Source: Thermoanaerobacterales bacterium (GTDB taxonomy: Bacteria; Bacillota; Desulfotomaculia; Desulfotomaculales; JASEER01). From it: a DNA stretch of 60,435 bases. Positions within the stretch are counted from its first letter, which is position 1. Every line of letters begins with the position of its first letter. The stretch lies in contig JASEER010000011.1 of assembly GCA_030019475.1 (NCBI GenBank), forward strand, positions 1 through 60,435, in the 5' to 3' direction. The translations under genes and the position numbers were made by a program. The notes beneath the pieces are model-generated. The model was not told the DNA's origin. It saw only the letters and a list, made by a program, of their open reading frames with translations, and ran no database searches. This document shows positions 50,911 to 59,963 of the stretch, one piece after another.

Positions 50911-51510
50911 GCAGTCTTTGAAAACTGAATATCTGGGTAAGTGACGCAGTATCCTAGTCAGGCACTCTCTTTTCGAGGGCGGGCCTAAAAATCCGCCAAG
51001 GGCACATCGATGAAGTTCCTGGTGCCGGCTTGCAACGCCCAGTTGCGGGCTGGTACTGGGAGTTAAGGTTGCGGGGCGACCCACAACGGCATGTGGGCGT
51101 TGACCCTGCTTCCGCGGAGACCCAAGTACGTGGGGAGCGGCGCGAACTATGGCTTGGGGTAGAACCTGTATGTGGTGAAAGCTGCGTGCAGCGTAGCCTG
51201 CCTTGAGTGGCGATGGTGGATACCGTTCGATGCGCCTGGGGGCGGGGGGCCCTTCGCCTCCCGGCGCGGGTCGAAACCATCACTGCAAAAGAGGCTAGGA
51301 AAGGGAGCCGCCTGTCAAGGAAAACTTCTAGGCTGTCCGCATTGCGGGGCAGGCCGGGGATTACAGTGTAGACTGAGTGGCAATCCAGTCCCGGTACCGG
51401 TAACGGTCCGGAGACGGCCTTAAAGGGAAACCGCCGGGACGGCGACGCCCGGTGACCGTCTGGGAAAGCCTACTGGACCTAAGCTACAATGTTTATCCGG
51501 TCTGTTGTCA
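50911..51510 (+). ncRNA. ole: OLE RNA (ornate large extremophilic RNA)
   Basis: About 600 bases between ispA and oapA carry no protein-like frame but abundant local pairing, such as CCCACA/TGTGGG (51080-51097) and GCTGC/GCAGC near 51180. Position and partner are diagnostic: OLE RNAs are about 600 bases, occur in anaerobic or extremophilic Firmicutes, lie in the ispA-dxs neighbourhood and are followed by the OapA gene, which is exactly the case here. OLE forms a membrane-bound ribonucleoprotein with OapA and is linked in Bacillus halodurans to cold and alcohol tolerance. Ends are approximate; no alignment could be run. Confidence 0.82.
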
Positions 51511-51547
51511 CTTACCTCCATTAACTTATATTATTTTGTCAGACGTA

Positions 51548-51569
51548 CCCCCTTCAGGGGGGAGAGGTG
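51548..51569 (+). promoter_or_regulatory. Hairpin overlapping the oapA ribosome binding site
   Basis: CCCCC and GGGGG form a stem with loop TTCA (51548-51561), followed directly by GAGAGGTG. The purine-rich Shine-Dalgarno region of oapA is partly inside the stem, so folding could lower translation. Confidence 0.5.
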
Positions 51570-51577
51570 CAGGCCTT

Positions 51578-52171
51578 TTGGCTAACGGCCGATCACGGTC
51601 TTTTCTTCGTTATGTATTACTGGTTACACTGGCTTCCTTTACAGTAACCATCCTGCTCAGCTTCTTCAGCGAATTCGCCACACGCCGTCTGGCCAGTATC
51701 GCACTTGCGATCGCGATGCTGGTGGTAATAATTGCGATCAACGTTATCGCCGACATCCTTGGCACCGCGGCAACGGCGGCGCGGGAAACACCCTTTCACG
51801 CGAAGGCGGCGAAGAAGGTCTTCGGCGCCCAGCAGGGGGTCTACCTGCTGCGCAACGCCGATAAGGTAGCGAACTTCGCCAATGACTTCATCGGTGACAT
51901 CGCGGGCACTCTTGCCGGCGCTCTTGGCATTTCACTTATGGTTCAGGTTTCCCGGGGACTTCCCGCTGCCGATGTCGTGACGCTGAATGTCCTGATTACG
52001 GCGCTGATCGCCGGCCTGACGGTCGGTGGTAAAGCTCTGGGCAAATACATTGCCGTCGGACATGCAAACGAGGTCATCTTCCTCGCGGGACGGGTCTTGG
52101 CGATCCTTCAAAGGCTTGCGTCCTGGCGGGGCGGCAACCGTAACAGCCGAAACCGAAAAGGCGGGAAGTAA
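51578..52171 (+). CDS. oapA: OLE-associated protein A
   Basis: This is the membrane partner of OLE RNA. The 197-residue protein has membrane segments around FLRYVLLVTLASFTVTILLS, LASIALAIAMLVVIIAINVI, the region of DFIGDIAGTLAGALGISLMV and VLITALIAGLTVGGKALGKY, joined by basic loops (AARETPFHAKAAKKVFGAQQ), and a basic tail (RNSRNRKGGK). The TTG at 51578 has GGGGGGAGAGGTG upstream. It resembles the DUF21/CNNM-type membrane domain. Gene position directly after the RNA supports the identification. Confidence 0.87.
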   Translation: MANGRSRSFLRYVLLVTLASFTVTILLSFFSEFATRRLASIALAIAMLVVIIAINVIADILGTAATAARETPFHAKAAKKVFGAQQGVYLLRNADKVANFANDFIGDIAGTLAGALGISLMVQVSRGLPAADVVTLNVLITALIAGLTVGGKALGKYIAVGHANEVIFLAGRVLAILQRLASWRGGNRNSRNRKGGK

Positions 52172-52228
52172 GCCCCCTTCCGCTTGCCCGCCCCCAGGAA
52201 GTTGTGTGGACCGGGGAGTGTGCATCGC

Positions 52229-54130
52229 TTGAAGTTATTAGATGGAATCGATTCCTCGCAGGACCTTCGGCCCCTTTCCTACGAACAGTTGGATCAATTA
52301 GCGGCAGAGATCCGGGAGTCGATGGTGCAGACGGTCGCCCAAACCGGCGGCCACCTGGCCCCAAACCTGGGGGTTGTCGAGTTGGCTCTCGCTATTCACC
52401 GCGTCTTTTCGGTGCCCCAGGACCGCATCATCTGGGATGTTGGCCACCAGTGTTACATCCATAAACTTCTGACCGGGCGCCGCGAGCGTTTTTCCACCTT
52501 GCGGCAGTTCGGGGGCCTTAGCGGCTTCCCGTCCCGGGCGGAGAGCGAATGTGACGCCTTCGGCACCGGGCACAGCAGTACGTCCATTTCGGCCGCCCTG
52601 GGGATGGCCCTGGCCCGTGATTACGGCGGGGACGACCATGCCGTGGTCGCCGTTATCGGCGATGGAGCATTGACTGCCGGCATGGCTTTCGAGGCCTTGA
52701 ACCATGCCGGCCATCTGCAACGGCGCCTGATCGTTATTCTCAACGACAACGAAATGTCCATCTCCCATAACGTCGGCGCCCTTTCAGGGTACCTTTCCCG
52801 CCTGCGCACCGATCCCATGTATACCCGCGGGCGGGCGGAGTTCGAGGAACTCCTGCGCCGCATTCCGGCCATCGGCCCCCGTGTGCTGAAGTGGGCGCTG
52901 CGTGTTAAGGACAGCCTCAAGTACCTCATCGTGCCGGGAATGATCTTTGAGGAGCTTGGTTTCACCTATCTCGGCCCGGTGGACGGTCACAACATCCGCA
53001 CCCTGACGGAGGTCTTGCGGCAGGCCCGGGCCGCCGGGGGCCCGGTGCTCGTACACGTCCTGACGAAGAAGGGTAAAGGCTACCGGCCGGCGGAGGTCAA
53101 CCCTGACAAATTCCACGGTATCGGGCCTTTCGATCCGGCGACGGGGAGGACGAAGCCGGCGCAGCGCGTCACTTATACGGAGGTTTTCGGGCGCACCCTG
53201 GTCAACCTGGCACAGGAAAACGATCGTATCGTCGCCATTACGGCGGCCATGACAAGCGGGACCGGCCTGAGGGAATTTGCCAGACTCTTCCCCGACCGGT
53301 TTTTTGACGTCGGCATCGCCGAGCAGCATGCCGTGACCCTGGCGGCCGGAATGGCTGCGGAAGGCTACCGCCCCGTTGTGGCCGTATATTCGACCTTTTT
53401 GCAACGGGCCTTCGACCAGGTGATTCACGATGTTTGCCTGCAGAACCTGCCGGTCGTCCTGGCTCTGGACCGCGGCGGTATTGTCGGCGACGACGGCGCC
53501 ACGCACCAGGGAATCTTCGACCTCTCCTATCTGCGCATGATCCCAAATCTGGTGGTAATGGCGCCGAAGGACGAAAACGAACTGCAACACATGCTCCGGA
53601 CCGCGATGACCCACCCTGGTCCCATCGCCGTGCGTTACCCGCGCGGCACCGGCACCGGCTGCGCGCTGGACCAGGAAACCCATGAACTGCAGGTGGGGCG
53701 GGCGGAGGTGCTTCGCCAGGGGAACGACACGACCCTGCTGGCGATAGGGAACATGGTCCCCGTCGCCCGGGAAGCGGCGGAACTCCTTGCCGCGAGGGAC
53801 TACGACGTTACGGTCATCAACGCCCGGTTTGCAAAGCCGCTGGATGAGGAGTGTATCATCCGCTTTGCCCGCCGTACGCGTCGCCTGTTTACGCTGGAAG
53901 AGAACGTTCTGGCGGGAGGTTTCGGGGCCGGGGTTCTGGAGATGCTTTCGGGGCGCGGTGTAGCCGACGTCCGGACGACGCTTCTGGGCTTGCCGGATTC
54001 GTTCATAGAACATGGCGCCCCGGCCGTCCTGCGCGAAAAGTATGGTTTGACCGCCCGCGCCGTGGCCGAAAAAGTGGAACGCGAGCTGCAAAAGGTGGGC
54101 CGGTTACGCCTCGCCGGCAAGCAACGTTAA
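52229..54130 (+). CDS. dxs: 1-deoxy-D-xylulose-5-phosphate synthase
   Basis: This thiamine diphosphate enzyme condenses pyruvate and glyceraldehyde-3-phosphate, the entry step of the MEP isoprenoid pathway. The 633-residue length is normal. Seen are [16 protein letters not shown], the ThDP-binding [18 protein letters not shown] followed by ILNDNEMS, the transketolase pyrimidine-domain blocks [17 protein letters not shown] and YPRGTG, and the carboxy-terminal domain. TTG 52229 is best spaced from GGGGAG; a GTG at 52220 directly abuts it. It follows oapA and precedes tlyA, the Bacillus order. Confidence 0.96.
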   Translation: MKLLDGIDSSQDLRPLSYEQLDQLAAEIRESMVQTVAQTGGHLAPNLGVVELALAIHRVFSVPQDRIIWDVGHQCYIHKLLTGRRERFSTLRQFGGLSGFPSRAESECDAFGTGHSSTSISAALGMALARDYGGDDHAVVAVIGDGALTAGMAFEALNHAGHLQRRLIVILNDNEMSISHNVGALSGYLSRLRTDPMYTRGRAEFEELLRRIPAIGPRVLKWALRVKDSLKYLIVPGMIFEELGFTYLGPVDGHNIRTLTEVLRQARAAGGPVLVHVLTKKGKGYRPAEVNPDKFHGIGPFDPATGRTKPAQRVTYTEVFGRTLVNLAQENDRIVAITAAMTSGTGLREFARLFPDRFFDVGIAEQHAVTLAAGMAAEGYRPVVAVYSTFLQRAFDQVIHDVCLQNLPVVLALDRGGIVGDDGATHQGIFDLSYLRMIPNLVVMAPKDENELQHMLRTAMTHPGPIAVRYPRGTGTGCALDQETHELQVGRAEVLRQGNDTTLLAIGNMVPVAREAAELLAARDYDVTVINARFAKPLDEECIIRFARRTRRLFTLEENVLAGGFGAGVLEMLSGRGVADVRTTLLGLPDSFIEHGAPAVLREKYGLTARAVAEKVERELQKVGRLRLAGKQR

Positions 54131-54141
54131 GGGTTTCAGCG

Positions 54142-54954
54142 ATGGAACGGCGGCGCCTTGACGTGTATCTGGTGCAGAAAGGCTTTTTCCCGTCCCGTGA
54201 ACGGGCCCGGTCGGCGGTCATGGCCGGGCATGTTTATGTGTCCGGGCGGTGCGTGGATAAGCCCGGTACCCCTGTCCCGCCGGACGCGGTTGTGGAGGTA
54301 CGGGGCACCGACCGTCCTTACGTCAGCCGCGGCGGGCTTAAGCTGGAAGGCGCCATCACCGCCTTCGGTATCGACCTCCGGGGAAAGGTCGTCCTCGATG
54401 CCGGAGCATCGACCGGCGGGTTCACCGACTGCGCCCTGCAACACGGGGCACGGCGTGTTTACGCCGTGGATGTCGGCTATGGCCAGCTGGACTGGTCCCT
54501 GCGTACCGACCCGCGGGTCACCGTTCTGGAGCGCGCCAACATCCGCTACCTGGACTCCGAGGCGTTGGATGAAAGTCCGGACTTCGTTACCGTTGACCTT
54601 TCGTTTATCTCGCTGGGCAAGGTTCTCCCGAATATCGACCGCCTGGTGGCGGCTGATGCCGAGGCTATGCTGCTGGTGAAGCCCCAGTTCGAGGCCGGGC
54701 CGGAGAAGGTGGGGAAAAAGGGCGTCGTACGCGATCCCGCCGTGCACGCCGAGGTCCTCGGCCGGGTGCTGGATACCGTCCGGGGTCTCGGGTGGCAGGT
54801 CCGGGGAGTCGCCTTTTCGCCCATCCGCGGGCCGGAGGGGAACATCGAATACCTGGTCTACGCCACGAAGCGGCACGATCCGGAGCGGGAATGGCGGGGC
54901 ACGGTGGGCGCCGTGGTAGAGAAGGCCCATGCCGCCCTGGGAAGCGGGAAGTGA
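54142..54954 (+). CDS. tlyA: TlyA family rRNA methyltransferase / hemolysin-like protein
   Basis: This is a 270-residue protein with an amino-terminal S4 RNA-binding domain (about 4-64; RLDVYLVQKGFFPSRERARS) and a FtsJ/RrmJ-type SAM-dependent methyltransferase domain (VLDAGASTGGFTDCALQ, VYAVDVGYGQLDW, VKPQFEAG). Homologues methylate ribose in 16S and 23S rRNA; in Bacillus it is yqxC, at the same place between dxs and argR. The ATG at 54142 follows AAGGG at modest spacing. Confidence 0.94.
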   Translation: MERRRLDVYLVQKGFFPSRERARSAVMAGHVYVSGRCVDKPGTPVPPDAVVEVRGTDRPYVSRGGLKLEGAITAFGIDLRGKVVLDAGASTGGFTDCALQHGARRVYAVDVGYGQLDWSLRTDPRVTVLERANIRYLDSEALDESPDFVTVDLSFISLGKVLPNIDRLVAADAEAMLLVKPQFEAGPEKVGKKGVVRDPAVHAEVLGRVLDTVRGLGWQVRGVAFSPIRGPEGNIEYLVYATKRHDPEREWRGTVGAVVEKAHAALGSGK

Positions 54955-54976
54955 GTCAGTCAAGAGGGGAGAAGGC

Positions 54977-55828
54977 TTGAGAACATTCGGCCTGGTGGTC
55001 AACCGACATCTTGCGGCGCCCGTGGTCCGGCCGGTGGTCGAGGAGATGCTGGCGCGCCTGGATCCGGCCGGGGTACGGCTGGTGATGCTCGGGAACGGCG
55101 CCGACCTGGCGTTGCCGGTAGAGGCGGCGACCGACGCGGAACGGGTGGAAATGGTCATTGCGCTCGGGGGCGACGGCACCGTCCTCAGCGCCGCGCGCTG
55201 GGCGGCGCCGAGAGAAGTGCCGGTGCTGGGCATCCGGATGGGACGCCTGGGCTTTCTGAGTGAGGTCGAGCCCTCGGGTATTTCAACCGCCCTTGGAAAA
55301 TGCCTGTGCGGCGATTATGTCCTGGAACCGCGGGCGATGCTGGAGGCCGCTATCATTCGTGAAACCGGCCGGGTCGAGGCCGGGGTCGCCCTGAACGACC
55401 TGGTGATCACCAAGGGCACCCTCCTGCGCCCGGTCAGCACCGAAGTGCGGGTTAATGATGAGCCTGTCGCCAGTTTCCTCGGCGACGGGGTCATTTTGGC
55501 CACCCCGACCGGGTCAACAGCCTATTCCCTCTCCGCCGGCGGACCGATCCTGACTCCCGACGTCCAGGGCATCATTATCACTCCCCTTTGTGCGCACAGC
55601 ATCGTGGCCCGGACGGTGGTCGTGGGTCCGAACAACGTTGTCCGGGTAACCCTGCTTTCGGCACGGAAGGGGGCGATCCTGGTCCTTGACGGCCAGGAAA
55701 GCCACAATCTTGCCCACGGGGAGGCCGTAGTGGCACGGCAGGCGGCGCGTCCGGCGCTGCTCATCCGCCTGCGTCCTTGGAGCTTCTTTGAGGTGCTCCG
55801 CGAGCGCCTGGAGAAAAGGGGAAGTTAG
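54977..55828 (+). CDS. nadK: NAD kinase
   Basis: This enzyme phosphorylates NAD to NADP using ATP or polyphosphate. The 283-residue protein has the ATP-binding ALGGDGTVLSAAR (GGDG 64-67), GFLSEV, LNDLVI and the substrate loop ATPTGSTAYSLSAGGPI. TTG at 54977 follows AGGGGAGAAGG; the frame is open upstream but overlaps tlyA. nadK between tlyA and argR is frequent in clostridia. Confidence 0.95.
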   Translation: MRTFGLVVNRHLAAPVVRPVVEEMLARLDPAGVRLVMLGNGADLALPVEAATDAERVEMVIALGGDGTVLSAARWAAPREVPVLGIRMGRLGFLSEVEPSGISTALGKCLCGDYVLEPRAMLEAAIIRETGRVEAGVALNDLVITKGTLLRPVSTEVRVNDEPVASFLGDGVILATPTGSTAYSLSAGGPILTPDVQGIIITPLCAHSIVARTVVVGPNNVVRVTLLSARKGAILVLDGQESHNLAHGEAVVARQAARPALLIRLRPWSFFEVLRERLEKRGS

Positions 55829-55834
55829 ATAGAC

Positions 55835-56299
55835 TTGAAGATGCGAAGGCAGAGACAAATACTGGAGATTATCCGCCAGCAGCCGATCGGCACGCAGCTG
55901 GAACTGGCCGAGGCTTTGCGCCGGGCCGGTTTCAAGGTTACCCAGGCCACCGTCTCCCGGGACATCCGGGAACTGGGGCTGGTCAAGTCCAGCGCCGGCC
56001 CGGTGGCGCGCTACCTGGCCCCCGGCGAGGAACCGCCGGCCCCGTCCGACGACCGGCTGCGGCGGTTCTTTCGCGATTACGTGACGGACGTCGACCACAA
56101 CGAGAGCCTGGTCGTGGTCAAAACTCTTCCGGGAGCCGCGCACGGGGTGGCCGAGGCCATCGACCAGGCGCGTCTGCCCGGAATCCTGGGGAGCGTGGCC
56201 GGGGACAATACCATCTTCATTGCGGCTCGCACCCGGGAACAGGTGCGCAGGATGGTGCGCACGCTTACCGGGTTCCTGGATGGAAAGCGCAAAGGGTAA
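55835..56299 (+). CDS. argR: Arginine repressor
   Basis: ArgR (AhrC) is an arginine-sensing hexameric regulator of arginine synthesis and catabolism. The 154-residue protein has an amino-terminal winged helix-turn-helix (RRQRQILEIIRQQPIGTQLE, VSRDIRELGLVK) and a carboxy-terminal hexamer/arginine domain with VGDNTIFIAAR-like AGDNTIFIAA and the GAAHGVAEAID block. The start may be TTG 55835 or ATG 55841 two codons later. It precedes recN, as in Bacillus. Confidence 0.95.
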   Translation: MKMRRQRQILEIIRQQPIGTQLELAEALRRAGFKVTQATVSRDIRELGLVKSSAGPVARYLAPGEEPPAPSDDRLRRFFRDYVTDVDHNESLVVVKTLPGAAHGVAEAIDQARLPGILGSVAGDNTIFIAARTREQVRRMVRTLTGFLDGKRKG

Positions 56300-56321
56300 C
56301 CGTGGCGGGTGAGGCAAAAGC

Positions 56322-58010
56322 ATGTTATATCGTCTGACAATAAAGAACTTTGCCCTCATCGACGACCAGGACATTACATTCGGACCCGGTTTGAATGTCC
56401 TGACCGGGGAAACGGGAGCCGGAAAGTCGCTGGTTCTGGACGCGATTCAGGCAGTCCTGGGATGGCGGGCCTCCGCCGGTATCGTCCGTGCCGGTGCCGA
56501 GCGGGCCGTCGTGGAGGGCATCTTTGACCTGCAGGAACGGCCGGGCCTCGTCGAGGACATTCCCCTGGAGGACGGTTACCTGATCCTGGAGCGCGAGGTC
56601 CATGCCGGCGGGCGGGGCCTCTACCGGGTAAATGGAAGAGTGGTGCCGGCCGCCTTTTACCGTGACATCGGTCGCCGGTTGGTTGACTTCCACGGGCAGG
56701 GGGAACAGCAGGGACTGCTGCGTGAAAACCGGCACCGGGCCCTGCTCGACGCATTTGGCGGCAAGGAACTGGCCCCCCTTACGGGGAAGGTGCGGAGCCT
56801 TTACCAGGAGTGGAATGAGGTCCGGAAGGAACTGGACGAGATCCGGGAACAGGGCATGGAGAGGGCGCGCCGCCAGGACATGCTGACCTTTCAGGTTAAG
56901 GAGATAGACGCCGCCCGTCCCCGGCCCGGGGAGGACGACGAGCTGGAGCAGGAAAGGGGGCGCCTCGTCCATGCCGCCCGGATCGCCGAGCTGGCCGACC
57001 GGGTCTACGTCACCCTCTACCGGGGCGACGGGCGGCAGCGGGCGGCGGGGGATTTAATCGCCGAGGCGATAGCCGCCCTGAAAGAGCTGGTTACGCTGGA
57101 CCCCGGCGCCGGGGCCCTGGTCGCAACCCTGGAACCGGTGCTCTACCAGGTACAGGATCTGGCGCACGATCTGGCACCTTACCGTGATCTGGCCGACCTT
57201 GACCCCAGGCGGCTGGAGGCCGTGGAGGATCGCCTGGCGGTACTCAGGCGCCTTAAACAAAAGTACGGGCCGACGCTGGATGCGGTTCTGGCTTTCCGGG
57301 AGCAGGCGGCCGCCGAGTTATCAAAACTGGCCGGCGGGGAGGAGCGGGCGGCCGTCCTTGGTTCCGCCCTGCGTGACCTGGAACAGCGATGGCACGAGGC
57401 GGCGCAGGCCCTGAGCAAGGCCCGCGCGGCCGTGGCCAGGCGCTTTGAGGATTCTGTGGCGCGTGAACTGCGCGAACTCGAGGTGGGGGAGGCGGCTTTT
57501 CAGGTGGTGTTCAGGCCGGTGGAAGGACTTACGGCTTTCGGTGCGGAAGACGTGGCTTTCTACCTGGCACCGAACCCCGGGGAGCCGGCCCAGCCGTTGG
57601 CGAAGGCCGCCTCCGGTGGCGAGCTTTCCCGGGTAATGCTCGTCCTGAAGGACGTCCTGGCTGCCGGAGACGAGATCCCGACCATGGTTTTTGACGAGGC
57701 CGACGCCGGCGTCGGCGGCCGCGCGCTTGACGCCGTGGCAAAAAAACTGGCCGAGATCGGGCACCATCACCAGGTGTTGTGCGTCACGCATGCCGCCCAA
57801 GTGGCCAGCCTGGCGCGCCGCCACTTCCAGATCTCCAAGGAGACCGTGGACGGGCGTACGCGAACCCGGATCACTGTCCTGGAGGGGGAGGCGCGTATTG
57901 AAGAACTGGCGCGCATGCTGGCGGGGCGCAAGGTGAGTGATCTGGTCCGGCGGCACGCCGTCGAACTCCTGGGACGGACCGGGGATTCCCGGGAAGGCGC
58001 CCGCGGTTGA
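56322..58010 (+). CDS. recN: DNA repair protein RecN
   Basis: This SMC-like ATPase of double-strand break repair has 562 residues. Walker A is TGETGAGKS (28-36), followed by coiled-coil arms (WNEVRKELDEIREQGMERAR), the signature ASGGELSRVMLVLKDVL, and Walker B TMVFDEADAGVGGRALDAV with the VTHAAQVASLA His loop. The ATG at 56322 follows GGTGAGG at long spacing. It ends the Bacillus-like gene order: spoIVB and spo0A, usual next genes in Bacillus, are not here. Confidence 0.96.
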   Translation: MLYRLTIKNFALIDDQDITFGPGLNVLTGETGAGKSLVLDAIQAVLGWRASAGIVRAGAERAVVEGIFDLQERPGLVEDIPLEDGYLILEREVHAGGRGLYRVNGRVVPAAFYRDIGRRLVDFHGQGEQQGLLRENRHRALLDAFGGKELAPLTGKVRSLYQEWNEVRKELDEIREQGMERARRQDMLTFQVKEIDAARPRPGEDDELEQERGRLVHAARIAELADRVYVTLYRGDGRQRAAGDLIAEAIAALKELVTLDPGAGALVATLEPVLYQVQDLAHDLAPYRDLADLDPRRLEAVEDRLAVLRRLKQKYGPTLDAVLAFREQAAAELSKLAGGEERAAVLGSALRDLEQRWHEAAQALSKARAAVARRFEDSVARELRELEVGEAAFQVVFRPVEGLTAFGAEDVAFYLAPNPGEPAQPLAKAASGGELSRVMLVLKDVLAAGDEIPTMVFDEADAGVGGRALDAVAKKLAEIGHHHQVLCVTHAAQVASLARRHFQISKETVDGRTRTRITVLEGEARIEELARMLAGRKVSDLVRRHAVELLGRTGDSREGARG

Positions 58011-58043
58011 GATAAGTTGCAGGAAACTGTATATTTATGCACT

Positions 58044-58070
58044 AAAACCTCCCCGGTGGAGGTTTTATTC
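58044..58070 (+). terminator. Rho-independent terminator of recN
   Basis: AAAACCTCC and GGAGGTTTT form a perfect 9-bp stem with a five-base loop, followed by ATTCTCG. The A- and T-tracts make it potentially bidirectional. Confidence 0.8.
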
Positions 58071-58121
58071 TCGCTTTATTAAACTGTCATGTCTTGCCCA
58101 TCCTGCAGGGAACAGGGGGAC

Positions 58122-58151
58122 TTGCTTGAAAACTGCCGGCGCTGGTATAAT
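58122..58151 (+). promoter_or_regulatory. Promoter of the gatCAB operon
   Basis: TTGCTT, an 18-base spacer and TATAAT (58146-58151) with TGG just before it give an extended -10 promoter 41 bases before gatC. Confidence 0.65.
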
Positions 58152-58192
58152 AACCTGTATGTTTAAACCATTAACGCAAGGCAGGTGAAAGA

Positions 58193-58474
58193 ATGCTCAC
58201 GCAGGCCGATGTCGAACACGTCGCCTTGCTGGCACGCTTGGAATTGAGCCAGGAAGAAAAGGAACTCTACACGTCGCAACTGGGTAAAATCCTGGAATAC
58301 GCCAGGGTTCTTCAAGAACTGGACACCACCGAAATCCCCCCGACGGCCCATGTCCTGCCGCTCCAGAACGTTTTCCGCGAGGATCTGGTGGGGGAACACC
58401 TGCCCATCGGGGATGTTCTGGCGAACGCCCCCGAACCCGAAGGGCATTTCTTTAAGGTGCCCCGCATCATCTAA
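58193..58474 (+). CDS. gatC: Asp-tRNA(Asn)/Glu-tRNA(Gln) amidotransferase subunit C
   Basis: GatC stabilises the GatA-GatB complex. The 93-residue protein has [39 protein letters not shown] and the late [10 protein letters not shown] and [10 protein letters not shown] blocks of the family. The ATG at 58193 follows GGCAGGTGAAAG. It is the first gene of a gatCAB operon. Confidence 0.96.
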   Translation: MLTQADVEHVALLARLELSQEEKELYTSQLGKILEYARVLQELDTTEIPPTAHVLPLQNVFREDLVGEHLPIGDVLANAPEPEGHFFKVPRII

Positions 58475-58488
58475 GGAGTGAAACGCCC

Positions 58489-59961
58489 TTGGATCTTCAT
58501 GAGCTTACCGCCCATGAACTCCACGACCTATTAGCGGCCGGCAAGGTCTCGGCCGTGGAGATCTGTGAGGCGGTGTATGCGCGCATCGCGGCGGTCGAGG
58601 AAACCATCGCCGCCTACCTGACCCTGGCCCGGGAGGAAGCTCTTTCCCGGGCGCGGGAAGTCGACGCCCGCATCGCTGCGGGTGAAAAACCGGCACCGCT
58701 CGCCGGTATTCCCGTGGCCCTGAAGGACAACCTCTGTACCAAAGGTTTGCGCACGACCTGCGCTTCCAAGATTCTATATAACTTTATCCCTCCTTATAAC
58801 GCTACGGTAGTGGATCGTCTCTACAACCTGGGCGCGGTACCGGTCGGGAAAACAAACATGGACGAGTTCGCCATGGGCTCGTCCACCGAAAACTCAGGCT
58901 TCTTCCCGACACGCAACCCGTGGGACCCGGGGCGGGTGCCGGGCGGTTCGAGCGGCGGTTCGGCCGCGGCCGTGGCCGCGGGCGAGGCCGTCTATGCCCT
59001 GGGTTCGGATACCGGCGGCTCCATCCGCCAGCCGGCTGCCTTTTGCGGGGTGGTGGGGATGAAGCCGACTTACGGAACGGTCTCGCGTTTCGGCCTCATC
59101 GCCTTCGCCTCGTCCCTGGACCAGATCGGGCCGTTGACCAAGGACGTGACCGACTGTGCGCTGGTCCTGAACGCCATCTGCGGTCATGACCCGCTCGACG
59201 CCACCTCCGTCCAGAACTCCTATCCGGACTTCACGGAATTCCTGGTCGACGATATCGCCCGACTCAAGGTCGGGGTGCCCAGGGAATACCTGGCGGCCGG
59301 CCTGGATGACAGGATGCGGGCTGTGTTTGACGAGGCCATCCGGGTCCTGGAGGCAAAGGGCGCCCATGTCGGGGAGACCACGCTGCCGCATACGGCTTAT
59401 GCCCTGCCCACCTATTACCTCATTGCTCCCGGTGAGGCGAGTTCGAACCTGGCCCGCTACGACGGGGTACGGTACGGTTACCGTGTTCCCGACGCCGAAG
59501 ACGTTGTCGATATGTTCAGCCGGACCCGTAGCCGTGGCTTCGGGCCGGAGGTCAAGCGCAGAATTATGCTGGGCACTTACGCTCTTTCAGCCGGTTACTA
59601 CGACGCCTATTACCTGAAGGCCTTGAAAGTGCGGACCCTCATCCGCCGGGACTTCGAGCGGGCTTTCGAGGAGTTTGACGTCCTGCTCTGCCCGACCACC
59701 CCCAGTCCCGCCTTCCGGCTCGGAGAAAAGACGGATGATCCTCTGCAAATGTACCTTTCCGATATTTACACCCTGGCCGTTAACCTGGCAGGCCTCCCGG
59801 GCATTTCAGTGCCGGGCGGGTTCGTGGACGGACTGCCGGTCGGGGTTCAATTCATCGGGCGGCCGCTGGGAGAGGGTACTCTCCTGCGCGCGGCCTACGC
59901 CTTTGAACAGGGTGCAGACCACCACAAGCGGCGTCCGCCGCTTTCCGGGGGGGTGCGTTAA
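58489..59961 (+). CDS. gatA: Asp-tRNA(Asn)/Glu-tRNA(Gln) amidotransferase subunit A
   Basis: GatA releases ammonia from glutamine for transamidation of misacylated tRNA. The 490-residue protein is an amidase-signature enzyme with the Ser-cisSer-Lys triad: Lys79 in [11 protein letters not shown], Ser154 in [10 protein letters not shown] and Ser178 in [11 protein letters not shown]. The start is TTG 58489 behind AAGGAG. Presence of gatCAB implies Gln-tRNA (and possibly Asn-tRNA) is made indirectly. Confidence 0.97.
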   Translation: MDLHELTAHELHDLLAAGKVSAVEICEAVYARIAAVEETIAAYLTLAREEALSRAREVDARIAAGEKPAPLAGIPVALKDNLCTKGLRTTCASKILYNFIPPYNATVVDRLYNLGAVPVGKTNMDEFAMGSSTENSGFFPTRNPWDPGRVPGGSSGGSAAAVAAGEAVYALGSDTGGSIRQPAAFCGVVGMKPTYGTVSRFGLIAFASSLDQIGPLTKDVTDCALVLNAICGHDPLDATSVQNSYPDFTEFLVDDIARLKVGVPREYLAAGLDDRMRAVFDEAIRVLEAKGAHVGETTLPHTAYALPTYYLIAPGEASSNLARYDGVRYGYRVPDAEDVVDMFSRTRSRGFGPEVKRRIMLGTYALSAGYYDAYYLKALKVRTLIRRDFERAFEEFDVLLCPTTPSPAFRLGEKTDDPLQMYLSDIYTLAVNLAGLPGISVPGGFVDGLPVGVQFIGRPLGEGTLLRAAYAFEQGADHHKRRPPLSGGVR

Positions 59962-59963
59962 TC

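Noticed and set aside
50854-51423. Short protein frames within the OLE region
   Set aside because: They are not protein-like, overlap extensive RNA pairing, and sit where OLE RNA is expected from gene order.
52784-54091. Long minus-strand frame opposite dxs, and similar frames opposite accC and the carboxyltransferase
   Set aside because: These follow codon bias of the real genes on the other strand; the translated sequences look like no protein family.
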